Part shown: positions 34,606-47,455 of the stretch, one piece after another
Numbering within the stretch: the first letter of the stretch is position 1
How the letters are laid out: the number at the start of each line of letters is the position of its first letter
DNA from: Aphis gossypii
Lineage: Eukaryota > Arthropoda > Insecta > Hemiptera > Aphididae
DNA: 64,000 bases
Assembly: GCF_020184175.1 (NCBI RefSeq)
Contig: NC_065531.1
Coordinates: forward strand, 11,925,213 to 11,989,212
Reading direction: 5' to 3'
Notes under the pieces: generated by a model
Seen by the model: only the letters and a program-made list of their open reading frames with translations
The model's database searches: none
Told to the model about the DNA's origin: nothing
Position numbers and translations under genes: made by a program

Positions 34606-37600
34606 GTAATAACTATATTAAGTATATAATATATATATAATTAATTTTAAATATTTTATTGCTCATTTAAAATGGTCTTACGTAAGAAAAAATTAACGTT
34701 TACGCAAAAACAGAAAAAAAAAACCTAAATATATCGCTACGTCAATCTAGGCGGGCAAAAAGCGCGCACTCTACGGCGGTTTATTTTTTAAATTTTCGCG
34801 ACGCGCTAAAAAACGATACTTCATCATGACCATATAATATTGTATATTATGCTATTTATATTGATAATACGCGCGCGCGAAACGTTTGCAGTACACAGTC
34901 GTATATCTATAAATCGCAATGTATAATTATACGTAAGTAATATATATGTATATTCAGTATACACATTATATTTATTGCAAACAGCAGCGGCAGGGCTTCT
35001 CGTAAGGATATAATATAGGATACAGATATAATATATATATTATATTTAACTTAAATTCCGGATGTTACGCGTGTAGTGTATAATAATATTATGTGTGCGA
35101 GACTTTTGCGAGTGATGTGCAATCAATCCGTATACATATTATATATTACATAATATTCCGATATTTGCACTCGGTGTGTATACATATATTCGCGCGGTCG
35201 GCCCCGTTTTACGTTTATATAGTACGTACGTATATTAGCGTGTGCGCGAATCGGCGTGGCACAACATAATATAATATAATATAGCCGAGGTCAACGTACC
35301 GATCTGGAAATTACGCGTTGGCCGAATCCCCCGGGACGTGTGCACGTGTACGACCAAATAATATTATATATACCTGTAGTACGTATATCATCTACTTATG
35401 GTAAGCCCGACAAAAACCGTGTACGCAAAAACTTTTGATTTTCAAAACGACGTCGTCGATACAACCCGAAAATAATAATATGTATTATAATATACACCTC
35501 ACGTAACTTTAATATTCCGCGTGGTTTTCGCGGGGCACGCTGTTGCAAAATATACGCACACATGCACGAGCGCGCGGTCTCGAGATAATGACACGTATAT
35601 TATATAACAAAATAATATATTATAATAAGTATTATTGTCATTGTAATATGCAAAACGTTATTTAATTCGACTGTATATAATAATATTATAATATGATGTG
35701 ATGTTCAAGACGTGTCTGCCGACTCCCGCGCGCCCGCCAATTTATATATTATTTTACTGTACAAATGTACATATTATAATAATTTATATAATATTATCAT
35801 ATATCAGCGAGCGGCGTGTGTGCAAATTATTATTATTATTATTATTCTTTTTTTTTTCGCAAGATTAAAATATAACGTTCGAATTATAAATTTCAAGTTG
35901 CCCTTGAGATTATACGCGCGTGTACACACACACAAACGCACACATTAACACCGCACAACTATAATAATTATCTAACCGTGTCTGTCTGGGTTTTCTTATC
36001 TGTGTGTATATAGTACGGTCGCAAGTACTGTACGTACACACAGCGCAACATTATAATAAAAATGTATTAACCGTACGACGACGGCGTTATTCCGCGATGT
36101 ACAATAATAATATAATAACGTTCGTGTGTGTATAATATTTGTACAGTACAATAAACGACATTATACGTGTAAAGTTTTCTCCGGAGGGTTTTCGTGTTTT
36201 TTTTTTTTTTTTGGTTTTTTTGTCGTTTTCACGCGACTGCTGTAAACGATTTCGCGCGATAACGGAATGTCCGAAACGCCCCTGTCGCGGCGATCTCCGG
36301 TAAATATTTTATTTTATTATAATATGATATAATATTGTGTTGTTGATTTTCGTGCAGTCCGATGACAGACCGCAGACGCCCTCCGCCGTCGGTAGACTTA
36401 AAAATTCACTTTTTTACAGTGTAGATTATGGCATTCCGCTTAGGAATATGAACTTAAAATGTGTGTCAACTTCAAATAATGTAAAAAAAAAAAAAATTCA
36501 AAAAAAAAGTTAGTAGTTTTCCAAGTATAATGAGTGTATTACGTTCAACGAATCGCCTGATGTATAATAAAAACGGTAACGCGAAAACGCTCGGAACGCG
36601 ACGACAGCGGTACTGTTCGTAGTAACTACAATATTTATATTTTATGTAAAAACGTAACGCGTTGAAACAACGGTCGCACAAAACAACCACTAATTCGGTG
36701 CTCGCCACTTCGTAAAGCGTAATAATTATTACATTTTAAGCACAACCGAACTTCGGTAACGACAAAATATTATTAAAGTTTAGAGGTATACCTACCCGTA
36801 TCCGGCGTATTGTTGATTTGAGTTGTAATTCTCCGGGTTTTCGGCTAAGGGAAACAAACGAATGAATAAATTAATGAAGATTTTAATAGGTTTAATATTC
36901 TTTGACCAATATTTGTGAGTCTTTGGAAAAAAAAATTTGCAGTACTATAAAACCTAACGTATTTTTATCCATATAGGTAGTTCATGTATATTTTTAGCGT
37001 AATATTATTATTATTATTATTATTTTCTTCTTTTTTTCATTATTATACAAACTCAGAAATCAAACGGTCTGTTACTCGTTACCAAGGGTAACGTTGTAGT
37101 TTGTTATTAAAAGTCGTTATAGTAGTTACATATATATATATATTATTATTATTATATTATAATATGTGTGTATTTACAGGAAAATAGATGTATAGTATAT
37201 TTTTTCGTACACCCAAAGGCTGTGTTTGTTGTACAGTTGTATAATGACGAGTGTTATGATAAATTGATAAATTACAATATACATAATACTTGGATCATAC
37301 CTTTTCAAGGGTGGGTGCAATAAGAATAATGTAAACGATAATAATCGAGTAATATTTTAATATTTTGACGTTTTATTTGTAATTCATAGAAACGGTGTAC
37401 AGTGCTATACTGTCTGCAGAGCGCAAAATATCAAAAAATATTACAATAGTATAATATTTTATTTTTGAATTATTTCTTCGAGTGACGATACATCTTATTA
37501 TACCCTGAATGCGATCATATGCACTAAAACAACAACTATAACATAGGACTATATTGTTTTGTACTTACTATTCATATAATATTATACCGAGAAATAATAC

Positions 37601-40600
37601 GTACTAAGTAAATAATAATAAAGTAATAAATAACAATGATTTCGAGAGAACAAATCGATAAATTTCCAATATTTTTGAGAACAGTATTTACTATTTACCT
37701 GACATAATATTATTTTTCAACATCAATGTGTCTATGAGTTTTAAACACAAATGAAAACGACACGTGCAAGAGCGTGGGATTTTTAAACGCTTATTTGTTT
37801 AACCTCATTAGTGTATTGTCTATAAATCACCGACGGCTCGAAAAAATGCTCTGCGGTGTATTTATTTGTTTGTTTGTTTATGTGGTTGTTGTTTTTTTTT
37901 TGTTTTTTGCCCGATAACTTTTGAATTTTGATTAAATAGAAAATTCAAAACGCGTTGTAAAGCCGATTTCCATTATATTATATATTAGTGAACGTTTGGC
38001 TTTGTGCCGTATACGCGCCAACACGATTATAGTGTTTAGCCCACCTTAATTGTTCAGACAATATCAAAAGGATGTTATTTCGGAATAGCCGCGCGGCCTT
38101 CAGTTTTTTCGGAAATAATTGGTTCCAGACAGATGAATTTGTCATTGATACGTTTCACTTCCGAAAAACCAAAATACGACACGTATAATATATCATGTAC
38201 CTACTGCACTAGTGATATCACTGCAAAACCACAATTCCTGCAGGCCTGAACGATTTTCGCATGCAAATAAGGGATTTTATTGTTGGTCGTTAAGTTCAAT
38301 AACCGTTGGTAATTTATAATATTATAATAACTATATTATTATGTAGATACACACGCGAGTGATAACGTGTTCGTTTGTTCGTTAGTTTTGAAAAACTGTG
38401 TAGTGCACGTGGATGCGAAAATCGCAGAGGTGCAAAGTCTATATACCTATATATATACTTATTTACAAGTATGTGGAAGCTATATGGCCGTGTCCGTAAA
38501 GCCGATAAGGAGCCAATTAATGGCCATTTGGCCGATAAAATGAGCTACATCTAATAATGTATTATAAAATATATATAATTTAGCTACATTTTAAGCCCAC
38601 GCACGATTTGTTATTTTTAGTGAATACGTTTGTGTTCCAGCGCGCGGGTTAATTAAAATTTTTAAAAATTTTTCTTCGAACGCCTCTTAGCCTGTTAATG
38701 ATGCATTAATCTTCTGTGATGCGTTACGTATAAAAAATATATTTTTTAAACCGGATCGTTGTTATTTGAGTACTACCGTTTGCGACAAATATAATAATTA
38801 TATTATTATTAATTGAACGTTCCCGTCAGCTTAGGGACACGGCCACTTGGTTGTGTATAACTTATGAGTTGTGAGTCGTATGGATGTAAAATACTTAAAT
38901 ACGTACCTATATAAACGTATTATAATATGTAGGTACAATGTACACTATGGTTTATTGCTGTTGTGTTATTATTTTATCGTTTATTAAATGATTGTTCAGG
39001 TTTTTTTATTTTTATTTCGACTTACAGCCTTGAGTTTAAGCACAATTTGTTGATACCTGTCGTATATTATTCTCATTCTCGGGTACCAAAAACAGCTCAA
39101 CCAAAAATATTAATCCAACGGCTTCTTCTGGGCTAATCCTCATTCATCGTCTATTTCAACAGCCCACCTAATAAATGTATGCTGATGAAATTGATGATTT
39201 TCAGTTAATATTAATGTATTTAAAACAATGTGTTTGCCAGCTAGTACATAAATAATTCAATAACATAAGAAATAATCGCTGTTTAGACAATAATATAATT
39301 TTACTTCAATTTTTAAATATTATTAAAATTAAAAATAACAATAATGAAACTAGGATAAACATTCAGTTTTACATTTTTTCGTCGATAAAATAGTCAAAAT
39401 AAACACCGGAAACATTTTTTGTTCCCAACGATTAGTGTGTTTGATTTTTTTTTTTTTTTTGAGTTTGTACATTCCTTTGGAATTCGAACTATTTCGGGGT
39501 TCGGATTAATTATAGAATTTTGAACATTTTGTTCAAGCTCGATTTGGTTTGGTTTTTTAAAAACTAGGTTTGATTTTCTAACTCGAATTTCGAAACTTTA
39601 ATTCGATTTTTCAAACTTTGAATAGTTTGACTCACCCTTGAATAGGTTATACTCAGTTTATATTTTTTATTGCACATACTCGTATTATATTATTACATAT
39701 TTTTAATAAAATTTATAATATAACAAATCATCAACGACTACACTTTAAATCTTAATTATCTTAATATTATATTATATATATTCTCTAAACAAATAATAAG
39801 TACCCGCCTTGAAATAAGTAGGTGACTAATATTACACAACATTCGAGTAATATTTAAGTAACAATACTTCAGTATGCTACTATAACTGCGACATAGTTAA
39901 AGCGGCCGTGGCATTGCAGACTGCAGTCGTACATATTATATCAATATATCATATAGGAGGCTGGAGGTGATTACGTGAATACCTTGTCGCCGAATCTACA
40001 ACTGTCTACAATAATATTATTTTACTGTATTATTCGACCGCAATATAAACTATAGTGTATACAAGATATTGTGTCGCTTTTCCCAATACGAAAACTGTTG
40101 TCCAAGACAAGGTCTAGTGCATCGATGCGTGATCGTCAATGCATATTTTACATAATATAAACGCGTATATCTATTTATATCATTGTCGTATTGAAAATTA
40201 TTATTCAACACCGATGATCGCGAATCCAGCGGTTAAACGGGAGGGAAAATAAAGAAACAATATAAGCCTCAATGCCTCGTAATATTATAAAACAACGCGT
40301 ATTGTAGGTAAGTGTATTATATAATATAATAATAAATTCGCATTTCAATTTAATAATAATTCACACTCAGCTGCTGCTGCGGGTCGCAGTGCAATCCGTG
40401 TAAAAAACTGACCGGTTTGTTCTTTTATATTTGCGAGTGCAGCATAGTATAATACTGTATATATACCACGTGTGCTGTGCTGTGTGTGTACACGCATATG
40501 CGCTTATTGTAAAATCTCGATTTCGCAATTTAAAAAAAAAAAAAAACAAAAAAAAAATTTCCCCCGTGTTTCCGAGGGAGGGTAAGTCTCGACGTCGCAT

Positions 40601-41258
40601 TGTCTTTCTCTCCCTGATGGGTGCGCACTTGTGTGTGTATTCGCCAAACCGAACAATCGTTTGCGTTCCGCCGACTCCGCGGCGCACATATTATGCGTCG
40701 TACATTATATATAATATATATATTATATATATATATACCGAACGCTCAACGTATAGTTTTTACGATCGCGAGCCCTGTACACATAATATAATAATATATG
40801 TAAATCGTTTGGAAGAAAAATCATGTTTTTTGTTTGCCCGCCAATTTATTGTTTTCGTATTCTCTTCTCCTCTGGCATTGTAGGTGTGTTTTCGGAAAAC
40901 CGTTATTATTATATTTTATATTATTCGAATATCTGACGTTTCTTTTCTTTATACGAATTCACAACGATGACGTAATCTGATTTTTATTTACCAATATTTC
41001 GTGGGCTATGTCGTACATATTTATTATTTAGGCGGCGGCGGCGGCGGCAGTTGTTTGTAATTTTTTTCACTTATTGCCGTTCAAATCTTACGTACGTATA
41101 AATAATTACAATATACTCGAGGGCAAAAAATAATATCGAATAACGCGTAAACGGCATACGTGTCATACAATCATTTTATATAAATATAATATTATAGTAT
41201 TTTAATATAGTGCAGCTACATTGTGTACGATTTACGTTTGTTTTTCTTTTTATGTGTA

Positions 41259-41299
41259 ACACTCTTCGAAATAATATGATTTTTCATTTCGAAGAGTGT
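41259..41299. repeat. Perfect 14-bp hairpin
   Basis: ACACTCTTCGAAAT (41259-41272) is repeated as its exact reverse complement (41286-41299) across a 13-base loop. A second small hairpin, CGGGGAA-AAAGG-TTCCCCG, lies about 140 bases downstream near 41437-41455. Function is unknown. The stem is short for an animal microRNA precursor, so a protein-binding palindrome or small mobile relic is as likely. Confidence 0.7.
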
Positions 41300-41620
41300 G
41301 AATTCTCTTGAGGTAACTTGCATATTACTGCGTCGCGGTGTTATAGGTTGAGGTTCTATAATCGTGTCTACGGCAATCAGACTGTTGTGGCAGAATACAC
41401 CTACATATTTGACATAGATGTCAAGACTGTCTCCCGGGGAAAAAGGTTCCCCGTCTATAAATTATAAATTTCATTTGAAACAGTCAACTTATCAAAATTT
41501 AAATTTAAAAATGTCAGGATTGCGACTATATTATTTCAGATTGTTTTATTTTAATTTTTATCCTTTTTTTGTTTTGTTTCGCGTTTTCATGTTGAAATCT
41601 TTTGTATAAAATATACACTA

Positions 41621-41645
41621 TACAGAGTGATCCTTTTAATGTAAG
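41621..41645. repeat. Possible MITE end (ATACAGAGTGATCC)
   Basis: ATACAGAGTGATCC resembles the outer ends of the two foldback MITEs at 46959 and 56015. No matching opposite end was found nearby, so this may be a truncated copy or chance. Confidence 0.3.
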
Positions 41646-43133
41646 ATATTCATTATTTCAGAAAACATTAATGTTATGGAAAATATTTTTTTCGCATAAT
41701 TTTTAGTCGTTTGGTACAAAACGACATTTTTAATATTTTTTTATCGTTATAAATTTTGAAATTCTTTACTTTTTTGAATGACAATCATCTACATTTTTAA
41801 TTTATATTCCAAAACTGTATTAAAGTATTTCAATTATAATAATACAATTTTGAACTAGCAGTTTATTATTTTATAGTTTATAACTTATGAGTATTTAAAA
41901 GTACTATAAATATATATATGGTATCTTAATTACTATTATAAATTAAGTATATTACATTTAATAAAGGTACAAAGAAAGGAAGACAAGTCTATTGATATTG
42001 TTTCAAATAGTATTAGGTATATTTTTATTTATGTTGGTGGTAGTGATTAGTATTCAATAAAATATCAAAATATTTAGAATAAACTTAAAAATTATAATAA
42101 TATCTAGTTATGAAAAAGTCATATCACAAAATTAAGTTTATTATTTATCATACATTTTTTTTTTATAAATGTATGAATGACATAGCGACTGTTCGTATTT
42201 ACATGAATTAACATAATATAGTCATAGATTTATTATGGCAATTATAATAATAATATATTCTAATGTAGAATTTATCACCAAAACAAACTTTTATTATTTA
42301 TTTTACTAATTTCGCGGAAAAATGATCAATGATTACATAATCAGAATTATAAATTTACTAGATTTAAATGTGCATAATTATAAAGAGTATTGACATTTAA
42401 TAGTTTTTATAGGTATCTTTAATCTTAAAATATATAAATTGGAGGGTGTTACTGCGTTTACATGCTGGCTATGTATAATAATATTGCACTATAATATATT
42501 ACTGAATTCTGGTTTTAACTATATTTTAATATATATTTATTATTATTTACGGTCAATAATAATATAACTCGAACAGTAGATTGTAATTATTAGATAAGTA
42601 CACTTTAGGAATTACAAAATACTCAAACTTCAAGTATAAAACTAATTTTGACGTTTTGGTATATAACTGTATGGGTATATAATATATCTATTGAATCCGG
42701 TAGTTTTCATTTCACGTACTTACTTTTATTATGGTGAACATATACATGACAAATAATTAATAATAGTACAATACATTCACGTCTGCCAAACCTAGTCGTC
42801 AATCAACAAGCTCGTACCCATGCGTATTATAACGAGAGTCCGGTACACTGTAAACTCGTTATATATACGATACACCTATATATAGTTCTGGTAGGTGTGG
42901 TTACAGGATTAAAAAATATAATACATTTTATACGTATAAACCCACTTATTATAATGTTAAAATGTGTCTGTCCCTCAAATAAATGATATCAGACTGCAAT
43001 ACGCACGTCGTGTACAGTAGTAAGTCGTAACTCTTTTCAAAAACAGTGGCCGTCACCTATGCTCCGTCGAAACGAAGACCACAAATCGCGGATGACAAAT
43101 TACTATGCATTAAAATGTTTTAATCTAGACCTA

Positions 43134-43200
43134 AAGGCGTAACTCACGCAGGCCCGAAGTCACGGGGGGGGGGCGTTTCCCTCCATTAAACCCCCTAAAA
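43134..43200. repeat. Fragment of a GGCGTAACT / poly(G) DNA-transposon repeat
   Basis: GGCGTAACTC followed by a run of nine or more G and then CCCCCTAAAAATATT resembles the end of a common insect hAT-type MITE. Only one end is recognisable. Confidence 0.35.
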
Positions 43201-43539
43201 ATATTAAAAATATTAGTAAGACATTGTTTTTATACAAACGTTCGATTAACTTTTACAAAGGGTGTTAAAGCACTGTATATTATCGATCATAATATTATAA
43301 TTATATACCTGCGTAAGATATGTATACACGAAACGATGTGCGATTATCTTCGTAGAAATCCTACGTCTCGGCGCGCTCCGAAGAGATCGGCTTCACCGTC
43401 GCTCCGGAAAACTACGTTGAAAATCCAAAACATTACGTAATTTTCCGCGTTTACATATCGTTATTATTATTACGATACCTGGAGAACGCACTCGTCGCGG
43501 GCGGGCCGACATCGTGTGGGTATACCATAATATTGACGT

Positions 43540-44260
43540 CTTTAATTCATTAACCGTCCGCGACAAATCCGCAAACGGGAGCGTGACGGCCGCCGCCGAA
43601 CACGGTTCGCGTTGCGCGGCGTCGGCGGCGGCGGCGGCGGGCGGCAGCGTTCGAGAGAGCGTGCAGGTTGTTGTGTCTCTGTGCAAAAACGGCCTCAATA
43701 ATAACAATAATAATAATATTTGCGAGAGAGCTCGTAAAACTCGCGGCGGCGGCGGCGGCGGCGACGGTTTTTTGGGTCCATGACCTCTCGCGCGAGCCGG
43801 GCGACTTTGACGCGGCCCCCGTGTATAGATTGGCCGAGGCAGAGGCGGCGGCAGACGTCACGCGGCCGCACGTCGGCGGCGGACGGGGCGGCGGGCGAAC
43901 GGGGTGCCGGCGGAGACTACCGCTCGCGCGCGAATTGACGAACGGCGCGAGCGCGCAATGCCGCCGGCGACCGTGGCGGGGGACGCGCGCGACGGTCGGC
44001 GGTGTCTCGCCGCAGACGGGACGACCTTGGTGTCCGCCACCGCTGCCGCCGCCGCCGCCGCCGCGCGTCTGCTCCAGCCGCCTGTGCGATAGAGCGTATA
44101 TCGCTTTTTACCGCTGCCGTGCCCGCCGACGCCGCATAGTGTCTGTCCGTCCGTCCGTCCGTCTGTCCGTCGCGGTCCGTCCGTCTGTCTGTCTGTCTGC
44201 GTATGCGAGACCGTCCGCATCGCGAACAGTGTGTCGCGCACCCGCCGCCATGTTATTTTT
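43540..44260 (+). promoter_or_regulatory. Second CpG-rich block, candidate promoter/5' UTR
   Basis: GC-rich with GGC/GCC runs (43620-43645, 43743-43763, 44040-44065), dense CpG and a GTCC/GTCT microsatellite at 44141-44199. It ends in CCGCCGCCATGTTATTTTTG (44240-44259). Overlapping long frames on both strands are compositional artefacts. The flank stays CpG-containing to about 45300, where a possible first coding exon lies. I infer a promoter and long 5' UTR on the plus strand. Confidence 0.45.
44141..44199. repeat. (GTCC)n/(GTCT)n microsatellite
   Basis: Alternating GTCC and GTCT tetramers with one interruption (GCG near 44171). Inside the CpG-rich block. Confidence 0.9.
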
Positions 44261-45223
44261 GTACCCGAGTTATTTTATTACCTGTGGACGTCTTGTGAAA
44301 AAAAAAAAATCTGCAAACCGCGATCTCGTTACGCCGATCACTTCTCCCGCGTACGGTCCGAGTTTCGTTTTTCAATTCTCTTTTTCCCCTTCGTCATTTC
44401 ACCGTTATAATAATATAATATTACCTATTATATTATGTTCGAGGAAAACGTCGTTGCGCCTGTTCGACCATCGTCCGAAACTCGCACACGATAATAATAT
44501 TACATTGTCGTGTATATTATAATAATATATTATACGGGTACCTAAGTGCCGCTGTAGACCGCTCGCGCTATAGCCGCAGTTTAGATTTCTTTTTTTTTTT
44601 TTCGTTCCCCAAATCATTATCATCATTATTTTATGACGATTATAAACGTTTCTACGTTTCTATCGTCCGCTATACGCGAAACACATCGTCGGAGTGATTT
44701 TTCCTTCTTTTTTCCCCTCGCCGATTCGACGATCTCTCTATATATCGTATCGTACGTGCGTGTATCTGCAGTGCGTACACGTATACCCCTCTTTCTTTTT
44801 GTCCTCGTTCCTAGACGAATACATCCGTTTATAAATAAATCGTCGTTTTTGTGTTTATCGAACAAGTAGGTGGATGCTTAAAAAGACAATATGACTTAAA
44901 TTCTTTCTCAGCTCCCTCGTCTCCCTCGATACATCAAAGTTACGCCGGTTTATATACAATAATACATACATAGATACCATTATAAATTTATAAAGAGGAA
45001 TTTTTTTTTATCTTTTACGTGTACCTTGTACTTAGGCCCGTCGGTGGATTTGATTTCTCGAATTTGCATTATATTTTTATATTATACGGTTACAAATATA
45101 ATATTTGCACATATTGTACAAATAGGCGAAGCGTACTTGATTCGTTTTAATATCGTTTACTTCTCGGTGTGTTTCGATGAAACACTAAAACGGTTTCACT
45201 TTTTATCTCGCTATAAGACGAAA

Positions 45224-45307
45224 ATGGTATTGCAACTACGACATGAAAAACAACAAATCATACTTGAATCTGCGGCCACAGCTGTATTCAACAATCCTTC
45301 GCGTGCG
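45224..45307 (+). CDS. Possible first coding exon of an unidentified gene
   Basis: The ATG at 45224 sits in good context (ACGAAAATGG). It opens 28 codons beginning MVLQLRHEKQQIILES and ending FNNPSRA, followed directly by a consensus GTATGT donor in phase 0. Composition is balanced and hydrophilic, unlike the neighbouring AT- or GC-driven frames. It lies 1 kb downstream of the CpG block at 43.5-44.3 kb, which could be its promoter. I do not recognise the peptide and found no acceptor-linked second exon in the window. It could be a chance frame. Confidence 0.3.
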
Positions 45308-46239
45308 GTATGTTTGTAAGGTAAACTATAATATTGTGTTTTAACTTTAATTTATTTTCGTTACGTTCTTATGTCTAAGCTCGCTTGATTGAAGACAATG
45401 ATTTACGTCCCCTTTTGTTTTTATTTTTTTTCTTATTAGGTAAAATGCATATTTTAATAAATAATAATATAGTTTTAAATGTATTTGCTTGCATATGAAA
45501 ATACTGTGTAGGTATACATATTATAAGAGTCTTATATATTTTTGTACAGAAGCTTATATAGTTATGTATTATATGAATAGCATTAACCATCCAACTATTT
45601 AATAGAATCGAAATCGAATTTCCATCTTTTTATCGTTCGCGTAGGATACAATTGGTTGTACGGAATTTATTGTCGTTGTATATATTATAACAATATAATA
45701 TGTATCAATAATAATAATTGCTGTTATATATCTTAACGTCATCGTCAGCAATATATACACGATAAATCGTTTTTGATCGCTGCGCTTGTAATTTTATAAT
45801 ATTATATAATATTTATATCTATTTTACCTAATATAACTAAGCGGAATCGTTTCATAAGATGCTATAGGTAACCGTTTTGCGTACACTATCGGACACGACG
45901 ACGGTGCGTTTGAACTGGGTTAGTAAAACTTGTAATATACCTGTATAGTTTAAAGGGTGTACTCGAAATTGAGTTTAAAAACGGATAAATGATCGCCAGC
46001 ACTTTGGTCCGAAAACGAATTTTGAGTTAATATTATATTTTATTATATTATACAGACGGTTGCATTATGTAGCTACCGCGGCGAAATTTAATACGCTTAT
46101 AGATAATTTTTTACCCGTCTCTACGCACGCGTAGGAGCCGCGGAGGCCATGTCAATTTTTACACGTCTCTCTATATATTATTATTATAACGTGTACCTAA
46201 TACGTGAAACCGGCCAGTACAATACGCGTATTATAGGAG

Positions 46240-46560
46240 GCAATCGTTCGTTTCCGTCGGTGCGCGAATTTCGTTCGCGAATCGCGACTGGTTGGGGCGC
46301 TGCAGCAGCCGCCGCCGCGTCGAAAACGTCCATTTTGTCGTCGTGTCGGGGGGGGCCACCATATTGTTATATTAAACGCACACGTCGCGTCGGTCGTAGA
46401 AAAGGTTTTTTTTTTTTTCTGTTGAATTAATCGCACAATATTTATATTCCGATGACTGTGCACAACACCGCCGCAGCCGTTGCAGCCTGTGCCGCCGTCG
46501 GTGCCGCGCACACACGAGCGCCGCAGCAGACGGGCCACGCGACGTTGTGTACAACCGTCG
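46240..46560. promoter_or_regulatory. Third, smaller CpG-rich block
   Basis: CpG-dense stretch with CGCGAA repeats near 46264-46287, a GCAGCC/GCC run (46300-46320), a G run followed by GCCACCATATTG (46350-46366), and GCCGCCGTCGG near 46490. No frame looks like protein. Possible promoter or enhancer. It lies between the second CpG block and a MITE. Confidence 0.35.
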
Positions 46561-46958
46561 AACGGTCGTATTATATTACATACGCTGCTCGCGATGTGAT
46601 GGGTACAATATAATAATATTATTATAATATTTTAAATATCCGCACAGGGCAGCGATATTGTTATATTATATTTATCGGACCGATCAGCAGTTTTCCGCAA
46701 TTTCGTATACGTCTTCGTCATACGACGGATGACGATAATAATAATAATAATACAATACAATGTACAATACAATGATATGATATAAAAACTAAACATTTTT
46801 CTCTTCAAAAACGCGTTCACCGCGGCGCCGGCGCAATTTTTTTTCACGGCCACGTTTCAACGTCACACGCGCCGTGATGGATGATGAAACGTTTCGACTG
46901 TTTCGCCTCTATGTTATATACGTATTATAGTCATCTATACTGTACAACGTATGATATA

Positions 46959-47455
46959 CAGAGTAATTCACAAAGCATATAACGCTCCCCTTTATTTTTT
47001 TTCATTAAATAACAATCAATTTATTCAAATTCTAATTTCTGGCATGTTCTCAAATTTTTGAGATTTTTTGCACTGGTTAAGGAGTGGTGTCTCGTGGCGA
47101 ATCAAACTTCTGTTTTTCAGATTAGAACCGCCCTTTTTACTGTAAATTAATCAATGCGGTTAATCAAACTAGGTACTAATTCGATGATTTTGATTTTCGC
47201 ACGTATCGATATTTTCAGAAAAACTATCCGCTGAATAATTTACAATTAAAAAATGTGGTTATTAAATTGAAAAACAGAAATTTGTATCTTCATAAGACAC
47301 TCCTTAGTAAGCAGTACGAACAATACCGAGAATTTGAAAATATAATAGTGTTAAGCATATGCAAAATGAAATTTCGAAAATTAGATATTTAATAACTACG
47401 TTATTAAAGAAGAAAAAGAGGGTGAGAAATGTGTATATACTCGGTGAATGACTTT
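46959..47455. mobile_element. Foldback MITE, copy A
   Basis: The left end ACAGAGTAATTCACAAAGC and the right end (complement of GTATATACTCGGTGAATGAC) are inverted. The body is a long imperfect palindrome. GGAGTGGTGTCTCGTGGCGA ... CTTCTGTTTTTCAG (47080-47120) reappears as the complement of GAAAAACAGAAATTTG ... AAGACACTCCTTA (47268-47308). A second copy with the same design lies at 56015-56466. No transposase is present, so movement would be non-autonomous, probably by a mariner-type enzyme (TA flanks). Confidence 0.65.

Larger units (their letters stand above)
34606..43130. other. AT-rich spacer or long intron
   Basis: Mostly AT-rich with scattered CpG motifs, poly(T) tracts (36200, 37890, 39440) and GCGCGC patches near 34870 and 35570. 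Around 39480-39620 there are repeated TTCGA/TTCGGG words typical of a degenerate repeat. At 41037-41052 there is a short GGC microsatellite. No coding exon was recognised. Confidence 0.4.

Noticed and set aside
43668..44522. 284-codon plus-strand ORF and overlapping minus-strand ORFs
   Set aside because: Built from GCC/GGC runs and the GTCC microsatellite (SVRPSVRLSV-type repeats), with competing open frames on the other strand. No recognisable domain.
46149..46538. 93- and 113-codon ORFs on opposite strands
   Set aside because: Mutually overlapping, with Ala runs and poly-Phe or poly-Lys ends from homopolymers. Compositional artefacts.
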